Shown in pieces: positions 29,131 through 38,618 of a stretch of 64,000 nucleotides of DNA. A program made the translations under genes and the position numbers. This DNA is from Ehrlichia chaffeensis str. Arkansas (GTDB lineage: Bacteria; Pseudomonadota; Alphaproteobacteria; Rickettsiales; Anaplasmataceae), in NCBI RefSeq assembly GCF_000013145.1, contig NC_007799.1, forward strand, positions 124,001-188,000, given 5' to 3'. Within the stretch, counting starts at the first letter, position 1. Every line of letters begins with the position of its first letter. The notes beneath the pieces were generated by a model. The model searched no databases, was not told where the DNA came from, and saw only the letters and a program-made list of their open reading frames with translations.

Positions 29131-29433
29131 ATGACTCAAACTCTTACTAAATCGAAGATAGCAGAAGTTATTAATAGAGATGTAGGGTTATCTCGTGAGG
29201 ATGCTTCGTCTGTTGTTGGGGAGATTTTGGATGAAATGCTGAATGCATTGGTAAAAGATCGTATACTTAAAATATCTTCTTTTGGGACTTTTAAGTCTTA
29301 TAAAAAGAAGGCTCGTATGGGTCGTAATCCAAAAACTTCTGAGGAATTTGTTATTAAAGAGCGTTATACTGTGTCATTTTACCCATCAATACTTATTAAG
29401 CATTCAATTAATAGTGATGATAGTACAGAGTAG
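29131..29433 (+). CDS. ihfA: Integration host factor, alpha subunit-like
   Basis: Small DNA-bending protein of the HU/IHF family, 100 residues. It has LTKSKIAEVINRDVGLSREDA, then the DNA-wrapping arm region FGTFKSYKKKARMGRNPKTSEEFVI and RYTVSFYPS. The GRNPKT motif at the arm tip carries the intercalating proline. The alpha assignment rests on overall pattern and on the following MerR-like gene, an order widespread in alphaproteobacteria. It is 11 bases upstream of that gene. In this genus such proteins may regulate outer-membrane and secretion genes. Confidence 0.88.
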   Translation: MTQTLTKSKIAEVINRDVGLSREDASSVVGEILDEMLNALVKDRILKISSFGTFKSYKKKARMGRNPKTSEEFVIKERYTVSFYPSILIKHSINSDDSTE

Positions 29434-29444
29434 AGGTAAAATTC

Positions 29445-29825
29445 ATGGGTGAAAAGAAAATATTACACGATGAATATAGTAGTAAGCTTAAAACAATAGG
29501 TGAGGTTGCAAAAGACCTGGATGTTGAACAATATGTACTAAGGTTTTGGGAAGAAAAATTTCCTCAGGTTAATCCAATTAAACGTCGTGGTAGAAGATTG
29601 TATTCACAAGTTGATGTTGATACTTTAAAGCATATTAAGCATTTATTGTATGATAAGGGATATAAGATTAAAGGTGTGCAGCAAGAATTAGGTAGGAAAC
29701 CTGCTAATATTAATAAACACACTAATGATACAGAACAAAGTGTTTATAGAAAAGATTTAATTAGTTTGCTAGATGATATGTTAAGCTTAAGGGATAGTTT
29801 GTTAAAGAAGTTTAACGGAATGTAG
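29445..29825 (+). CDS. MerR-family transcriptional regulator
   Basis: A 126-residue regulator with an N-terminal winged helix: TIGEVAKDLDVEQYVLRFWEEKFPQVNPIKRRGRRLYSQVD, then LKHIKHLLYDKGYKIKGVQQEL. This matches the MerR subgroup found downstream of ihfA in many alphaproteobacteria. There are no metal-binding cysteines at the C terminus, so it is unlikely to sense metals. An AGAGG ribosome site precedes the ATG. The stop codon lies inside the tRNA-Pro gene: the two overlap by 10 bases. Confidence 0.9.
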   Translation: MGEKKILHDEYSSKLKTIGEVAKDLDVEQYVLRFWEEKFPQVNPIKRRGRRLYSQVDVDTLKHIKHLLYDKGYKIKGVQQELGRKPANINKHTNDTEQSVYRKDLISLLDDMLSLRDSLLKKFNGM

Positions 29826-29894
29826 CGCAGCCTGGTTTAGCGTGTCAGTCTGGGGGACTGGAGGTCGTGGGTTCAAATCCCATCATTCCGACCA
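29816..29894 (+). tRNA. tRNA-Pro (GGG)
   Basis: Cloverleaf with acceptor CGGAATG/CATTCCG, discriminator A at 29891 and an encoded CCA to 29894. The anticodon loop CTGGGGG between TCAGT and ACTGG gives anticodon GGG. The T arm is GTGGG-TTCAAAT-CCCAT. Its first ten bases are also the last codons and stop of the MerR-like gene, so the tRNA must be cut from, or started within, that transcript. Confidence 0.95.
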
Positions 29895-30221
29895 ATTAAC
29901 TCTGTCTTTAATACTATATGATCTTTAGTTCATATTATAAGTGGTACATGTGAAGTTATGTTGATAATATGGTTGTATACTTGTAATTTTAATTACTTTG
30001 TTAGTTATAAACGTGATTTATATAAGTAGTTAGTAATAATGTTCTGAATATAATGGCATTTATCTAATATGGTGTGTGCACAGGTGTTATAGTATTTTTT
30101 TGAAGTGGGTTATTTAATAACATTGTTAAAATACATTACAGTTTTTATTTAGGGTTTTTTGAATACAAGTTATAGGTATTATAAAAAGTAGGGGATACGT
30201 TTAACTACATATAAGAAGGTG
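29895..30221. other. Gene-free region between tRNA-Pro and tRNA-Ser
   Basis: About 325 AT-rich bases; no open frame or repeat identified. Confidence 0.4.
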
Positions 30222-30309
30222 CGGATGGAGTGGGATTCGAACCCACGGTACGCTATTAACGTACGTCAGTTTTCAAGACTGGTGCCTTAAACCGCTCGGC
30301 CATCCATCC
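30222..30309 (-). tRNA. tRNA-Ser (TGA)
   Basis: Minus-strand class II tRNA of 88 bases. Acceptor GGATGGA/TCCATCC with discriminator G at 30222. The anticodon arm CCAGT-CTTGAAA-ACTGA gives anticodon TGA; the long variable arm is ACGTACGTTAATAGCGTAC, and the T arm is GTGGG-TTCGAAT-CCCAC. CCA is not encoded. Confidence 0.95.
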
Positions 30310-30516
30310 AATTTATTTGTAACATAATATTAAAAATCGTGCAATATCTCTTTAGTTTGATTGTTAAAAATTAAGAATAGTACAATATGTTAATGAGATA
30401 ATATTAAATGAGAAAAAACAGGTAATGGTATCACAAATAAATTATTTAGCTAATAATAATGTTTCTTTTTTTGTGCAGGGAAAGTTGATTTAAAACAAAA
30501 TTAATACACTAAATTG

Positions 30517-30522
30517 TATAAT
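30517..30522 (+). promoter_or_regulatory. Probable -10 box upstream of trp47
   Basis: A consensus TATAAT 31 bases before the ATG of the TRP47 gene. The only good -35-like hexamer (TTGATT, 30485-30490) is 26 bases away, which is too far, so any sigma-70 promoter here would have a weak -35 element. Confidence 0.4.
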
Positions 30523-30553
30523 TAGAGCATGCTATTTTACTAATGGTTATTGT

Positions 30554-31504
30554 ATGCTTCATTTAACAACAGAAATTAATGATATTGATTTCTCTAATAA
30601 TTTAAATATTTATAGTGGGAATAGATTTGTTGTTACAAGTGGTGACATGCAGGTTGATGTTGGAAGTGAACCTGATCATGGTTATCATATTTTATTTAAA
30701 AACAATGGTCATGTTATATCAGATTTTCGTGGTGTACAAGCTGAAAACTTTGTATTTGATATAAAAAATCACAATTTAAGAGCTTCTTTCTTAGTTGATC
30801 CTATGGCACCTTTTACAGAATTAGATAACAGTCAGCATCCACACTTCGTCGTTAACATGCACACTGCAAATGAATGTGGTTCTGATTGTGTTCATCACAA
30901 TGAACATGATCATGATGCACACGGAAGAGGTGCGGCTAGCTCTGTAGCTGAAGGTGTAGGTTCTGCAATAAGTCAAATCTTATCTTTAAGTGACAGTATA
31001 GTGGTTCCAGTTCTTGAAGGAAATGCTAGTGTATCTGAAGGAGATGCAGTAGTAAATGCTGTAAGCCAAGAAGCTCCTGCAGCTAGTGTATCTGAAGGAG
31101 ATGCAGTAGTAAATGCTGTAAGCCAAGAAACTCCTGCAGCTAGTGTATCTGAAGGAGATGCAGTAGTAAATGCTGTAAGCCAAGAAACTCCTGCAGCTAG
31201 TGTATCTGAAGGAGATGCAGTAGTAAATGCTGTAAGCCAAGAAACTCCTGCAGCTAGTGTATCTGAAGGAGATGCAGTAGTAAATGCTGTAAGCCAAGAA
31301 ACTCCTGCAGCTAGTGTATCTGAAGGAGATGCAGTAGTAAATGCTGTAAGCCAAGAAACTCCTGCAGCTAGTGTATCTGAAGGAGATGCAGTAGTAAATG
31401 CTGTAAGCCAAGAAACTCCTGCAACTCAACCACAATCTAGAGATTCTTTGTTAAATGAAGAAGATATGGCTGCTCAATTTGGTAATAGATACTTTTATTT
31501 CTAA
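30554..31504 (+). CDS. trp47: Tandem repeat protein TRP47 (gp47)
   Basis: I recognise this as TRP47 of Ehrlichia chaffeensis, a major immunoreactive effector reported to be exported by the type I system and to act inside host cells, including binding host DNA. The 316-residue protein has a unique N-terminal domain (1-157) ending in a His-rich stretch (HHNEHDHDAHG), seven 19-residue repeats of type ASVSEGDAVVNAVSQETPA at residues 158-290, and a short acidic C terminus. No Sec signal peptide. Monocistronic by position: its neighbours are on the other strand. Confidence 0.95.
   Translation: MLHLTTEINDIDFSNNLNIYSGNRFVVTSGDMQVDVGSEPDHGYHILFKNNGHVISDFRGVQAENFVFDIKNHNLRASFLVDPMAPFTELDNSQHPHFVVNMHTANECGSDCVHHNEHDHDAHGRGAASSVAEGVGSAISQILSLSDSIVVPVLEGNASVSEGDAVVNAVSQEAPAASVSEGDAVVNAVSQETPAASVSEGDAVVNAVSQETPAASVSEGDAVVNAVSQETPAASVSEGDAVVNAVSQETPAASVSEGDAVVNAVSQETPAASVSEGDAVVNAVSQETPATQPQSRDSLLNEEDMAAQFGNRYFYF
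31025..31423 (+). repeat. Seven 57-base tandem repeats inside trp47
   Basis: Exactly seven units of 57 bases. The sequence is nearly invariant: the first unit differs by one base (GAAGCT for GAAACT, Ala for Thr) and the last ends in GCA before unique sequence. Such perfection points to recent expansion or ongoing homogenisation. The unit is a multiple of three, so copy changes keep the frame. The opposite strand is also open across all units, a side effect of the repeated sequence. Confidence 0.97.
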
Positions 31505-31554
31505 ATAAACCCATAATATAGCATGTTAATGCTATAAAACTGTAAACTGATAAT

Positions 31555-31592
31555 CAAGGTTTAGCTTCTGTGGTGATAGAAGTTAAACCTTG
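31555..31592. terminator. Long hairpin downstream of trp47
   Basis: Stem CAAGGTTTAGCTTCT (31555-31569) with AGAAGTTAAACCTTG (31578-31592): 15 pairs, one of them G-U, with an 8-base loop, 51 bases after the trp47 stop. A smaller stem ATAGCAT/ATGCTAT lies just before it (31518-31524/31529-31535). There is no T run directly after, so it may be a terminator or an mRNA-stabilising structure. Confidence 0.6.
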
Positions 31593-32238
31593 GTATGTTA
31601 ATAAAAACGTTATAGTCTTATAAGTATACTATTTTTGTATTTATGTATAATGTCAAGTGATGATTTAATCTTTTAGTTAATGAATACACTTTCTTATTTA
31701 CTTTCATTATTACTTGTATTAATTCTAGGAAATAATACTGTATTATTTGTATGATGAACTTGAAATTAGAGTTTTAGTACATTTCACTTTATAAGTTTTA
31801 CTGATATTTTTTATCACGTTGTGCCTTAAGATTATAAAGTATAAAGATAGAAAGTTAAGCATTATGAATTTAAAGGTTATTCATCTTTTTAGATTAGTTA
31901 TCGTTGTAAAAAGCGATCTTACAAATACACTAAGTTTGTAATGATAAGTTTTGTTTTTTATATAGCAGACGGAAACCTTATAAACTGTTAACTAGTAATC
32001 TGCCAATTTTAAGACGTTAATTAAAATCAGGATATTGGCCATCAGATAAAAATTACACCTGATAGTGAATATAGCACAGTACATACTTAGCAACTTTTGT
32101 TACTAGTAGTAATGTGCTGTATTAAAATTGGTTTTTTGGTTGATTGATATATACCTCACTAGCAATGCTAGGCATCATGTTAAATAGTAAATGACGTAGT
32201 AGTGTATAAATTAATCTTTTGCTAACAAAGTATTATGA
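31593..32238. other. Gene-free region between trp47 and trpS
   Basis: About 645 AT-rich bases between convergent genes. A 24-codon hydrophobic frame begins at 31680 but has no support. An ATCAGG/CCTGAT inverted repeat (32026-32031/32058-32063) is weak. No RNA gene recognised. Confidence 0.4.
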
Positions 32239-33240
32239 TTATGACCAACACCCTATGATTTCTTTTATTTCTAATATGTGCTTATTAGCAATAGATGCTG
32301 CTTTATTGTTACCTGATACTATTATGTTATGAAGATGTTCTTTATCTTCAAGGAATTCTGTTACTTTATGTCGTATTGGAGCGATATTATCAATGAGTAA
32401 TTCTGTTAATTGTTCCTTGAATTGTTTTGTACTGAAATTTTCAATGTTAGTGCATGCTTGTTCTATATTGATGTTTAAAAGTGTAGCATATATGCTAACA
32501 AGGTTTTTAACTTCAGGCCTACTATCTAAAGTACTAAAATTGAATCCTACTATAGAATCAGTGGTTGCTTTGCTTATTTTTTTTGAAATTACATCGTTAC
32601 TATCATATAAGTTAATACGAGTGTAATCCGATGAGTCAGATTTACTCATTTTTTTCTTTCCATTCCTCAGATTCATAATCTTTGCTGACTCCTGCATAAT
32701 CAATGGTTCTGGGATTTGAAAATATTGCGTGTTATATGTAGAATTAAAATTCATAGCAATATCCCTAGTTAGCTCGAGATGTTGTTTTTGGTCAATACCT
32801 ACTGGTACAATATTTGCTTTGTATATTAATATATCCGCAGCCATTAATACTGGATAGCTGTATAGACCTAAACAAGCTGTTGATACTTTGTTACGGCTTT
32901 TTTCTTTAAATTGAGTCATTCTATTTAATTGCCCTGTTGAAGTAATACAACTAAATATCCATAACAATTCTGCATGTGCATGGATGGATGATTGAACGAA
33001 TAAAACTGATTTATTTGGGTCAATACCACATGCTAAATATGTTGCTAATGTGTTTATAGAATTTTGCTTTAATTCAGCTGAATTATAATTATTAGATGTT
33101 AAGGTATGTAAATCAGCAAGAAAAAAAAAGCACTTATATGAACTTTGCAAAGACACCCAATTACGTATAGAACCTAAGTAGTTTCCAAGATGTATACCAC
33201 CGCTTGGTTGTATACCAGATAAAACAATAGGTATAGACAT
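32239..33240 (-). CDS. trpS: Tryptophan--tRNA ligase
   Basis: Class Ic aminoacyl-tRNA synthetase for tryptophan, 333 residues from the chosen start. N-terminal SGIQPSGGIHLGNYLGS contains the HIGH-type motif, and KKKMSKSDSSDYTRI is the KMSKS loop. FFLADLHTLT and AADILIYKANIVPVGIDQKQH are typical. I take ATG 33240, preceded by GAGGA nine bases upstream; a TTG five codons earlier (33255) is less likely because it would bury that ribosome site. Confidence 0.96.
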   Translation of the reverse strand: MSIPIVLSGIQPSGGIHLGNYLGSIRNWVSLQSSYKCFFFLADLHTLTSNNYNSAELKQNSINTLATYLACGIDPNKSVLFVQSSIHAHAELLWIFSCITSTGQLNRMTQFKEKSRNKVSTACLGLYSYPVLMAADILIYKANIVPVGIDQKQHLELTRDIAMNFNSTYNTQYFQIPEPLIMQESAKIMNLRNGKKKMSKSDSSDYTRINLYDSNDVISKKISKATTDSIVGFNFSTLDSRPEVKNLVSIYATLLNINIEQACTNIENFSTKQFKEQLTELLIDNIAPIRHKVTEFLEDKEHLHNIIVSGNNKAASIANKHILEIKEIIGCWS

Positions 33241-33396
33241 AATTATTATCCTCAAATAATTGGTGGTGTATTTTACAATAACTTATCTGATTATGCACGT
33301 ACTTTCTACACTGCAAAAACACGTAATATACAACTGATATTAGTATGTGTCAGAATAGTAGAGAGATGAATGTATGAGAGTTTAATTAAATTATAT

Positions 33397-34008
33397 CTAG
33401 TCACTCTTTTTAGATATAATTACTGAAGCTGCACGTAATAATTTGTCTTTTATTATATACCCAGGTTGTACAACATGTAAGATGGTGTTGTCATCTTTTT
33501 CTGCGTCGACCATTTGGGATACAGCTTTGTGAAACTGAGGATTAAACTTTTCTCCGATTGGGTCTATTCTAGTGATGTTGTGACGTTCTAGAGTGTTTAA
33601 CAGTTCTTTATATGTCATCAGTACTCCTGCATGAATACTGTCACCCTCCTTTAAGTTTTTTAATGATGTTTCTAAGTTGTCACAAGAGCTTAATAAATCA
33701 CGAGCAAAGTTAGAAATTGCATATATGGAAGTATCATCTATATTTTTTTGCATGATGCGTTTAACATTTTCTTTATCAGCAACTGCTAAACGGAATTGAT
33801 TCTGGAAATGTATTAATTGTTGTCTTAGCTTGTCTAGTTCTGACAAATCTTCGTTCAATTTTTCTTTCTTCTTGTTTATTCCTGCTGTAAATTTTCTTTG
33901 TGGATTGACTTGAGGTTGACCAGGTTGAACCTTGCCGTCAGACTTTTCATTGGGTTGAGGGTTGTTATGCTGTGGACTTTTTGTATTGTTGTCACCATTA
34001 TCACTCAT
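33397..34008 (-). CDS. grpE: Nucleotide exchange factor GrpE
   Basis: Co-chaperone that releases ADP from DnaK. From ATG 34008 the protein has 203 residues: an acidic, Asn/Pro/Gln-rich disordered start, a long coiled coil (LSELDKLRQQLIHFQNQFRLAVADKENVKR), then the conserved ISNFARDLLSSCDNLETSL and the beta domain with GEKFNPQFHKAVSQM. A longer frame to 34068 begins with a hydrophobic stretch not seen in GrpE, so I prefer the internal ATG. Divergent from ribD, with about 105 bases between. Confidence 0.95.
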   Translation of the reverse strand: MSDNGDNNTKSPQHNNPQPNEKSDGKVQPGQPQVNPQRKFTAGINKKKEKLNEDLSELDKLRQQLIHFQNQFRLAVADKENVKRIMQKNIDDTSIYAISNFARDLLSSCDNLETSLKNLKEGDSIHAGVLMTYKELLNTLERHNITRIDPIGEKFNPQFHKAVSQMVDAEKDDNTILHVVQPGYIIKDKLLRAASVIISKKSD

Positions 34009-34115
34009 AATTCTGAACTTGTTTATAAACTCTAAGAAATATATAGTAACATTATGAAAAAATATCAAGAGTTATAAGCTTTGTTAGTGTGGTTTTTCTG
34101 TGTTGTTAATATTTT

Positions 34116-35198
34116 ATGATACGTTACGATAAGAAATTTATGTCTTTAGCATTAAGGATTGCAAGACGTGGTCTTGGTAATGTATTTCCTAATCCGGCTG
34201 TTGGATGTATTGTGGTGAATCATGGAATGGTGGTAGGACGTGGATATACACAAGTTGGTGGTAGGCCACATGCAGAAGTTATTGCATTAAATAATGCTGG
34301 GCATTTAGCAAAAGGTTCTACTGTATATGTAACTCTTGAGCCATGCTCCCATTATGGGCAAACAGGCCCTTGTGCATTAAAGTTAATAGATGCTGGTGTT
34401 AAACGGATGGTAATAGCTGCTAAGGATCCTGATGTGCGTGTTTCTGGAAATGGTATAGAATTATTACGTAATGCGGGTATAGATGTAAAGTGTGGTGTCA
34501 TGTATGAAGAGGCACGAGAATTAAATATTGGTTTTTTTTATAGTAAAATCAAGAATAGACCTTTTATTACAGTGAAGTTAGCATCTACTTTAGATGGGAA
34601 AATAGCGTTAAAAGATGGTAATAGTCGATGGATTACAAATGAGTTAACTCGTAATTGGGTACATAAACAGCGTTCTATGTATGATGCAATTATGGTTGGT
34701 AGTAATACTATTGTTCAAGATAATCCAATGCTTAATACTAGGCTTCCTGGTTTAGAGTGTTATTCTCCAGTAAGGATAGTAATTGATCGTTTTGGTAAAG
34801 TTTGTGACTATCATAATATCATAAAAACTTCTGATGTTATCCCTACGTATATTTTGACAAATGATGTTCCTCAAACAAAGTTGGGTAAAGCCAGTTGTTT
34901 AGTAGTTGATGATAAAGATAATTTTTTAAGAAGTGCGATGAAAATGCTTTCTGTAAAAATAGGTATTACTCGGTTATTTGTTGAAGGAGGTGGTGTTTTA
35001 ATTACAGAATTGCTTAAAAATCAGTTGATTGATAGAATTATATGGTGTAGATCAAATAAAATTTTTGGCAATGATGCAATACCATCTATTGGTGATTTGG
35101 ATATCTTGACACTACAGTGTGGTTATAATTTCAGAGCAGTAGATACATTATATTTTAAGGATGATATTGTAGAAATTTTAGAGCATTGTACCGAATAA
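34116..35198 (+). CDS. ribD: Bifunctional riboflavin biosynthesis protein RibD
   Basis: Deaminates the pyrimidine made by GTP cyclohydrolase II and then reduces the ribosyl side chain. The deaminase domain has zinc ligands His52, Cys77 and Cys86 and catalytic Glu54 (PHAEVIAL, EPCSHYGQTGPC). The reductase domain starts near residue 145 (RPFITVKLASTLDGKIAL) and includes YDAIMVGSNTIVQDNP and FVEGGGVL. Full length at 360 residues. Riboflavin synthesis is retained in Ehrlichia, which is consistent. Confidence 0.97.
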   Translation: MIRYDKKFMSLALRIARRGLGNVFPNPAVGCIVVNHGMVVGRGYTQVGGRPHAEVIALNNAGHLAKGSTVYVTLEPCSHYGQTGPCALKLIDAGVKRMVIAAKDPDVRVSGNGIELLRNAGIDVKCGVMYEEARELNIGFFYSKIKNRPFITVKLASTLDGKIALKDGNSRWITNELTRNWVHKQRSMYDAIMVGSNTIVQDNPMLNTRLPGLECYSPVRIVIDRFGKVCDYHNIIKTSDVIPTYILTNDVPQTKLGKASCLVVDDKDNFLRSAMKMLSVKIGITRLFVEGGGVLITELLKNQLIDRIIWCRSNKIFGNDAIPSIGDLDILTLQCGYNFRAVDTLYFKDDIVEILEHCTE

Positions 35199-35345
35199 AC
35201 CGAATAAATATACTTTAACTGTGACATCTTAGTTTAATAGAACTTTATATTTATATATGATTAATATATAATGATAATGGTATGTGGTTATAACTGCTTA
35301 TTAGTTGATCATGTACCTGTGTGTTATGTTAAATAGGGTATAAAT

Positions 35346-35942
35346 ATGTCACAATTCTCTGAAGATAATATGGGTAATATACAAATGCCTTTTGATTCTG
35401 ATTCACATGAGCCTTCTCATCTTGAGCTACCTAGTCTTTCTGAAGAAGTGATTCAATTAGAGAGTGATCTACAACAATCTTCTAATTCTGATTTACACGG
35501 GTCTTTTTCTGTTGAGTTATTTGATCCTTTTAAAGAAGCAGTTCAATTGGGGAATGATCTACAACAATCTTCTGATTCTGATTTACACGGGTCTTTTTCT
35601 GTTGAGTTATTTGATCCTTCTAAAGAAGAAGTTCAATTGGAGAGTGATCTACAACAATCTTCTAATTCTGATTTACACGAGTCTTCTTTTGTTGAGTTAC
35701 CTGGTCCTTCCAAAGAAGAAGTTCAATTCGAAGATGATGCTAAAAATGTAGTATATGGACAAGACCATGTTAGTTTATCTGAATTAGGCTTATTGTTAGG
35801 TGGTGTTTTTAGTACAATGAATTATTTGTCTGGTTATACACCGTATTATTATCATCATTATTGTTGTTATAATCCTTATTATTATTTTGATTATGTTACT
35901 CCAGATTATTGTCATCACTGTAGTGAAAGTAGTTTAGAGTAG
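35346..35942 (+). CDS. trp32: Tandem repeat protein TRP32 / VLPT
   Basis: I recognise this as the variable-length PCR target (VLPT, TRP32) of E. chaffeensis, an immunoreactive type I-secreted effector used for strain typing. The 198-residue protein has an acidic start, three full 30-residue repeats plus a diverged partial one before them (about residues 17-128), with units like SDLHGSFSVELFDPSKEEVQ, and a striking C-terminal region rich in Tyr, His and Cys (YYYHHYCCYNPYYYFDY). No Sec signal peptide. The copy number seen matches the Arkansas type from memory. Confidence 0.95.
   Translation: MSQFSEDNMGNIQMPFDSDSHEPSHLELPSLSEEVIQLESDLQQSSNSDLHGSFSVELFDPFKEAVQLGNDLQQSSDSDLHGSFSVELFDPSKEEVQLESDLQQSSNSDLHESSFVELPGPSKEEVQFEDDAKNVVYGQDHVSLSELGLLLGGVFSTMNYLSGYTPYYYHHYCCYNPYYYFDYVTPDYCHHCSESSLE
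35460..35729 (+). repeat. Three 90-base tandem repeats inside trp32
   Basis: Units at 35460-35549, 35550-35639 and 35640-35729, starting with GAGAGTGAT or GGGAATGAT. The third is the most diverged, and a partial, older unit precedes the first (about 35394-35459). The units are less uniform than those of trp47. Confidence 0.92.
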
Positions 35943-36387
35943 GATATTTAGAAATATAAATGGTTGTTGACTTCACAAAAGGTGTAGTTTTATATGTTTT
36001 ATGCTGTTTTATAGTGTTATAAGGATATGAGTTGTTTTTACTATTTTTCTCTATAACGTTTCAGTCTTTAAAAAACATGACTTAATATAAAGCAGCATAA
36101 GTATTTTAGAGAGTAACTTTTTTATAGTAGTTGTTTTTTTACTTTTATGTGAGATCTATAATTTTAATGTTTTAGTTATAGATTGTATGATTTGATGTGT
36201 AGATCAGTATTTTAATCGCTTTATAATTTTTTAGTTCTGAAAATAAGAAACTGCTGTACTGCATTTATAAATTTTTTTCTAATAACTGAATACAATTTTA
36301 GTTAATGATATAGATGTGTAGAAAAAGAAATTTCATTAAATACTAAAGCTCAATAGACTATGTAATTCTGAAGTTGACTATTCTTTT
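35943..36387. other. Gene-free region between trp32 and pyrG
   Basis: About 445 AT-rich bases between convergent genes. No open frame, RNA gene or strong hairpin seen. Confidence 0.4.
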
Positions 36388-37986
36388 TTAGTCTAATGAA
36401 GCTTTGATGAATGATATAAACAATGGATGAGAATGAAAAGGACTTGATTTAAATTCTGGATGGAACTGTACTCCGATAAACCATGGATGATCTTTCAGTT
36501 CTATAACTTCTATTAAACTATCATTGTTATTATTTGATTTGCCTGTAAAGATTAACCCATGTTGTTCGAGTAAATCTTTATACTGTAAATTAAATGCATA
36601 TCTATGTCTTCTTCTCTCATGTATTATTGATTGCTGATATATGGAAAAGATTTTAGAACCTGATTCTAAATAACATGGACATGAACCTAATTTCATGCTT
36701 CCGCCTAAGAAATTTTGCTGTAATTCTGGCAATTGGTGTATTACAGGATTCTTGCAATATAAGTTAAATTCTGTGGAATTAGCATCTTCTAAATGTGCCA
36801 CATTATTTGCAAATTCAATTATAGCAAGCTGCATTCCCATACAAATACCTAGAAATGGTATCTTATTGAGACGTGCATAGGTTATTGCTGTCATCTTTCC
36901 TTGAATCCCATCATCACCAAATCCTCCAGGTATTAATATAGAATCAACTTTGTCGAAAATATTTATCTCATTACTATCTAGTGAACGTGAATCTATCCAT
37001 TTTATTGATAACTTTACCTTGTTATGGATTGATGCATGTTCTAGAGCTTCAATTAATGACTTATAAGCATCAAGTAGTTTTATGTACTTTCCTATTATTG
37101 CTACATTTACTGTTTTTGTTACTGCGTGAGAAATATTTAGTATATTTTCCCACTTACGTAGATCTGGTTCAGGTGAATCAATATTAAAATGGTTTAATAT
37201 CTGTGTGTCTAAATTGTAGTTGTGATAAGAGATAGGGAGTTCATATATATTTTTAACGTCTAATGCAGGAATAATATTTGTTGATGAAACGTTGCATAAA
37301 TTTGCGATCTTATCTCTTTGTTCTTTTGATAAAGGTATTTTACTACGATAGAGTATTATATCTGGTTGTATGCCTACAGAACTTAGTTCTTTCACAGAGT
37401 GTTGGGTAGGCTTTGTTTTTAGTTCCATTGCTGCGTCAATGTATGGAACTAAAGTTAAATGAACAAATATAGTGTTATTTTTACTGAGTTTGTAACCAAT
37501 TTGTCTTATAGATTCAAGAAATGGCTGGCTTTCAATATCCCCTACAGTTCCACCTATTTCGCATATAACGAAATCTAATTTATCAGTATCATGTAAAATG
37601 AAAGAATTAATGAGATCGGTAACATGAGGGATGATCTGTACTGTTTGTCCTAGATAATCTCCTCTTCTTTCTTTCTTTAGCAAATTATGATATACCTTAC
37701 CAGTAGTTATGTTATCGTTTTTCGTTGTTTTAACTCCAGTAAAACGTTCATAGTGCCCTAAATCTAAGTCTGTTTCTGCTCCATCATCAGTAACAAAAAC
37801 TTCACCATGTTGAATTGGACTCATTGTTCCAGGATCTATGTTGAGATAAGGGTCTAACTTCCTTAAACAAATCTTAAACCCTCTAGCTTGTAATAGTGCA
37901 CCTATACTAGCTGCAGCTAATCCTTTTCCTAGAGAAGATACCACACCTCCAGTAACAAAGATAAACCTAGTTGAAGCTTGATTCAT
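36388..37986 (-). CDS. pyrG: CTP synthase
   Basis: Makes CTP from UTP using ATP and glutamine. The 532-residue protein has the N-terminal synthase domain ([20 protein letters not shown] with P loop; [20 protein letters not shown]) and a C-terminal class I glutaminase domain with catalytic Cys in GICMGMQLA and His/Glu in FHPEF. It lies 5 bases downstream of secG on the same strand, so the two are likely an operon; secG-pyrG is a common alphaproteobacterial order. Confidence 0.97.
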   Translation of the reverse strand: MNQASTRFIFVTGGVVSSLGKGLAAASIGALLQARGFKICLRKLDPYLNIDPGTMSPIQHGEVFVTDDGAETDLDLGHYERFTGVKTTKNDNITTGKVYHNLLKKERRGDYLGQTVQIIPHVTDLINSFILHDTDKLDFVICEIGGTVGDIESQPFLESIRQIGYKLSKNNTIFVHLTLVPYIDAAMELKTKPTQHSVKELSSVGIQPDIILYRSKIPLSKEQRDKIANLCNVSSTNIIPALDVKNIYELPISYHNYNLDTQILNHFNIDSPEPDLRKWENILNISHAVTKTVNVAIIGKYIKLLDAYKSLIEALEHASIHNKVKLSIKWIDSRSLDSNEINIFDKVDSILIPGGFGDDGIQGKMTAITYARLNKIPFLGICMGMQLAIIEFANNVAHLEDANSTEFNLYCKNPVIHQLPELQQNFLGGSMKLGSCPCYLESGSKIFSIYQQSIIHERRRHRYAFNLQYKDLLEQHGLIFTGKSNNNNDSLIEVIELKDHPWFIGVQFHPEFKSSPFHSHPLFISFIKASLD

Positions 37987-37991
37987 ATACC

Positions 37992-38324
37992 TTACTGATT
38001 AAATGGTACGCTATCTTCATTATTATGTTCCATAGGGGGTAGGTTATGTGCCTTACTCATCTCGGCAATTTTTTTAACAATAGACTCCTTGTGTACGCTT
38101 TTAGCGTTTATGCCCACTAATAGAACTGTGTTGATAATAAAAGCAGTAGCAATAATAACTGTGAGTTTTGTAATAAAATTAGAAGATGATCCAGTTGTAA
38201 ACATTGAGTCTAAATTACTTTGTGTGCTTCCAAACCCACTTAAGTTGTCAGATTCTGGTGGTTGTAATAATATAAGAATCACCAAGAAAAATACTAAGAC
38301 TAATTGTATAACTGTTAAAACCAT
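37992..38324 (-). CDS. secG: Protein translocase subunit SecG
   Basis: Small membrane subunit of SecYEG. The 110-residue protein has two hydrophobic helices (residues 3-20 and 54-72) flanking the conserved loop [17 protein letters not shown], and a polar tail. Immediately upstream of pyrG (5-base gap). Confidence 0.93.
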   Translation of the reverse strand: MVLTVIQLVLVFFLVILILLQPPESDNLSGFGSTQSNLDSMFTTGSSSNFITKLTVIIATAFIINTVLLVGINAKSVHKESIVKKIAEMSKAHNLPPMEHNNEDSVPFNQ

Positions 38325-38618
38325 ATAGAAACAATAACGCTATTAAGTACATACATAATTGGGTTATACATTGTTTATTGTTTAAAGTCAAGGATTGCAG
38401 AAGTTATAAAAAATATAATTTTTATACTAACAAATTAAAAATGGATGCTTATTAATTGAATTTTTATAGAGTACAGTATGTCTGATTTGCAGATTTTAAC
38501 TGAGCATGTATTTATTCTTGTAGAGAATTAATAATCATGAAGAGATTGTTGCATTATTTGTAATAGCAATAGATTTGTTATGTGTTAGAATTCGAGGATA
38601 TGCAAATGATTAGTTAGT

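Noticed and set aside
31680-31754. 24-codon hydrophobic frame in the trp47-trpS spacer
   Set aside because: Too short, no ribosome site, and hydrophobic frames are expected by chance in T-rich DNA.
35464-35751. 95-codon frame overlapping trp32 in another frame
   Set aside because: It arises from the 90-base repeats read one frame off; the TRP32 frame has the recognised sequence and full length.
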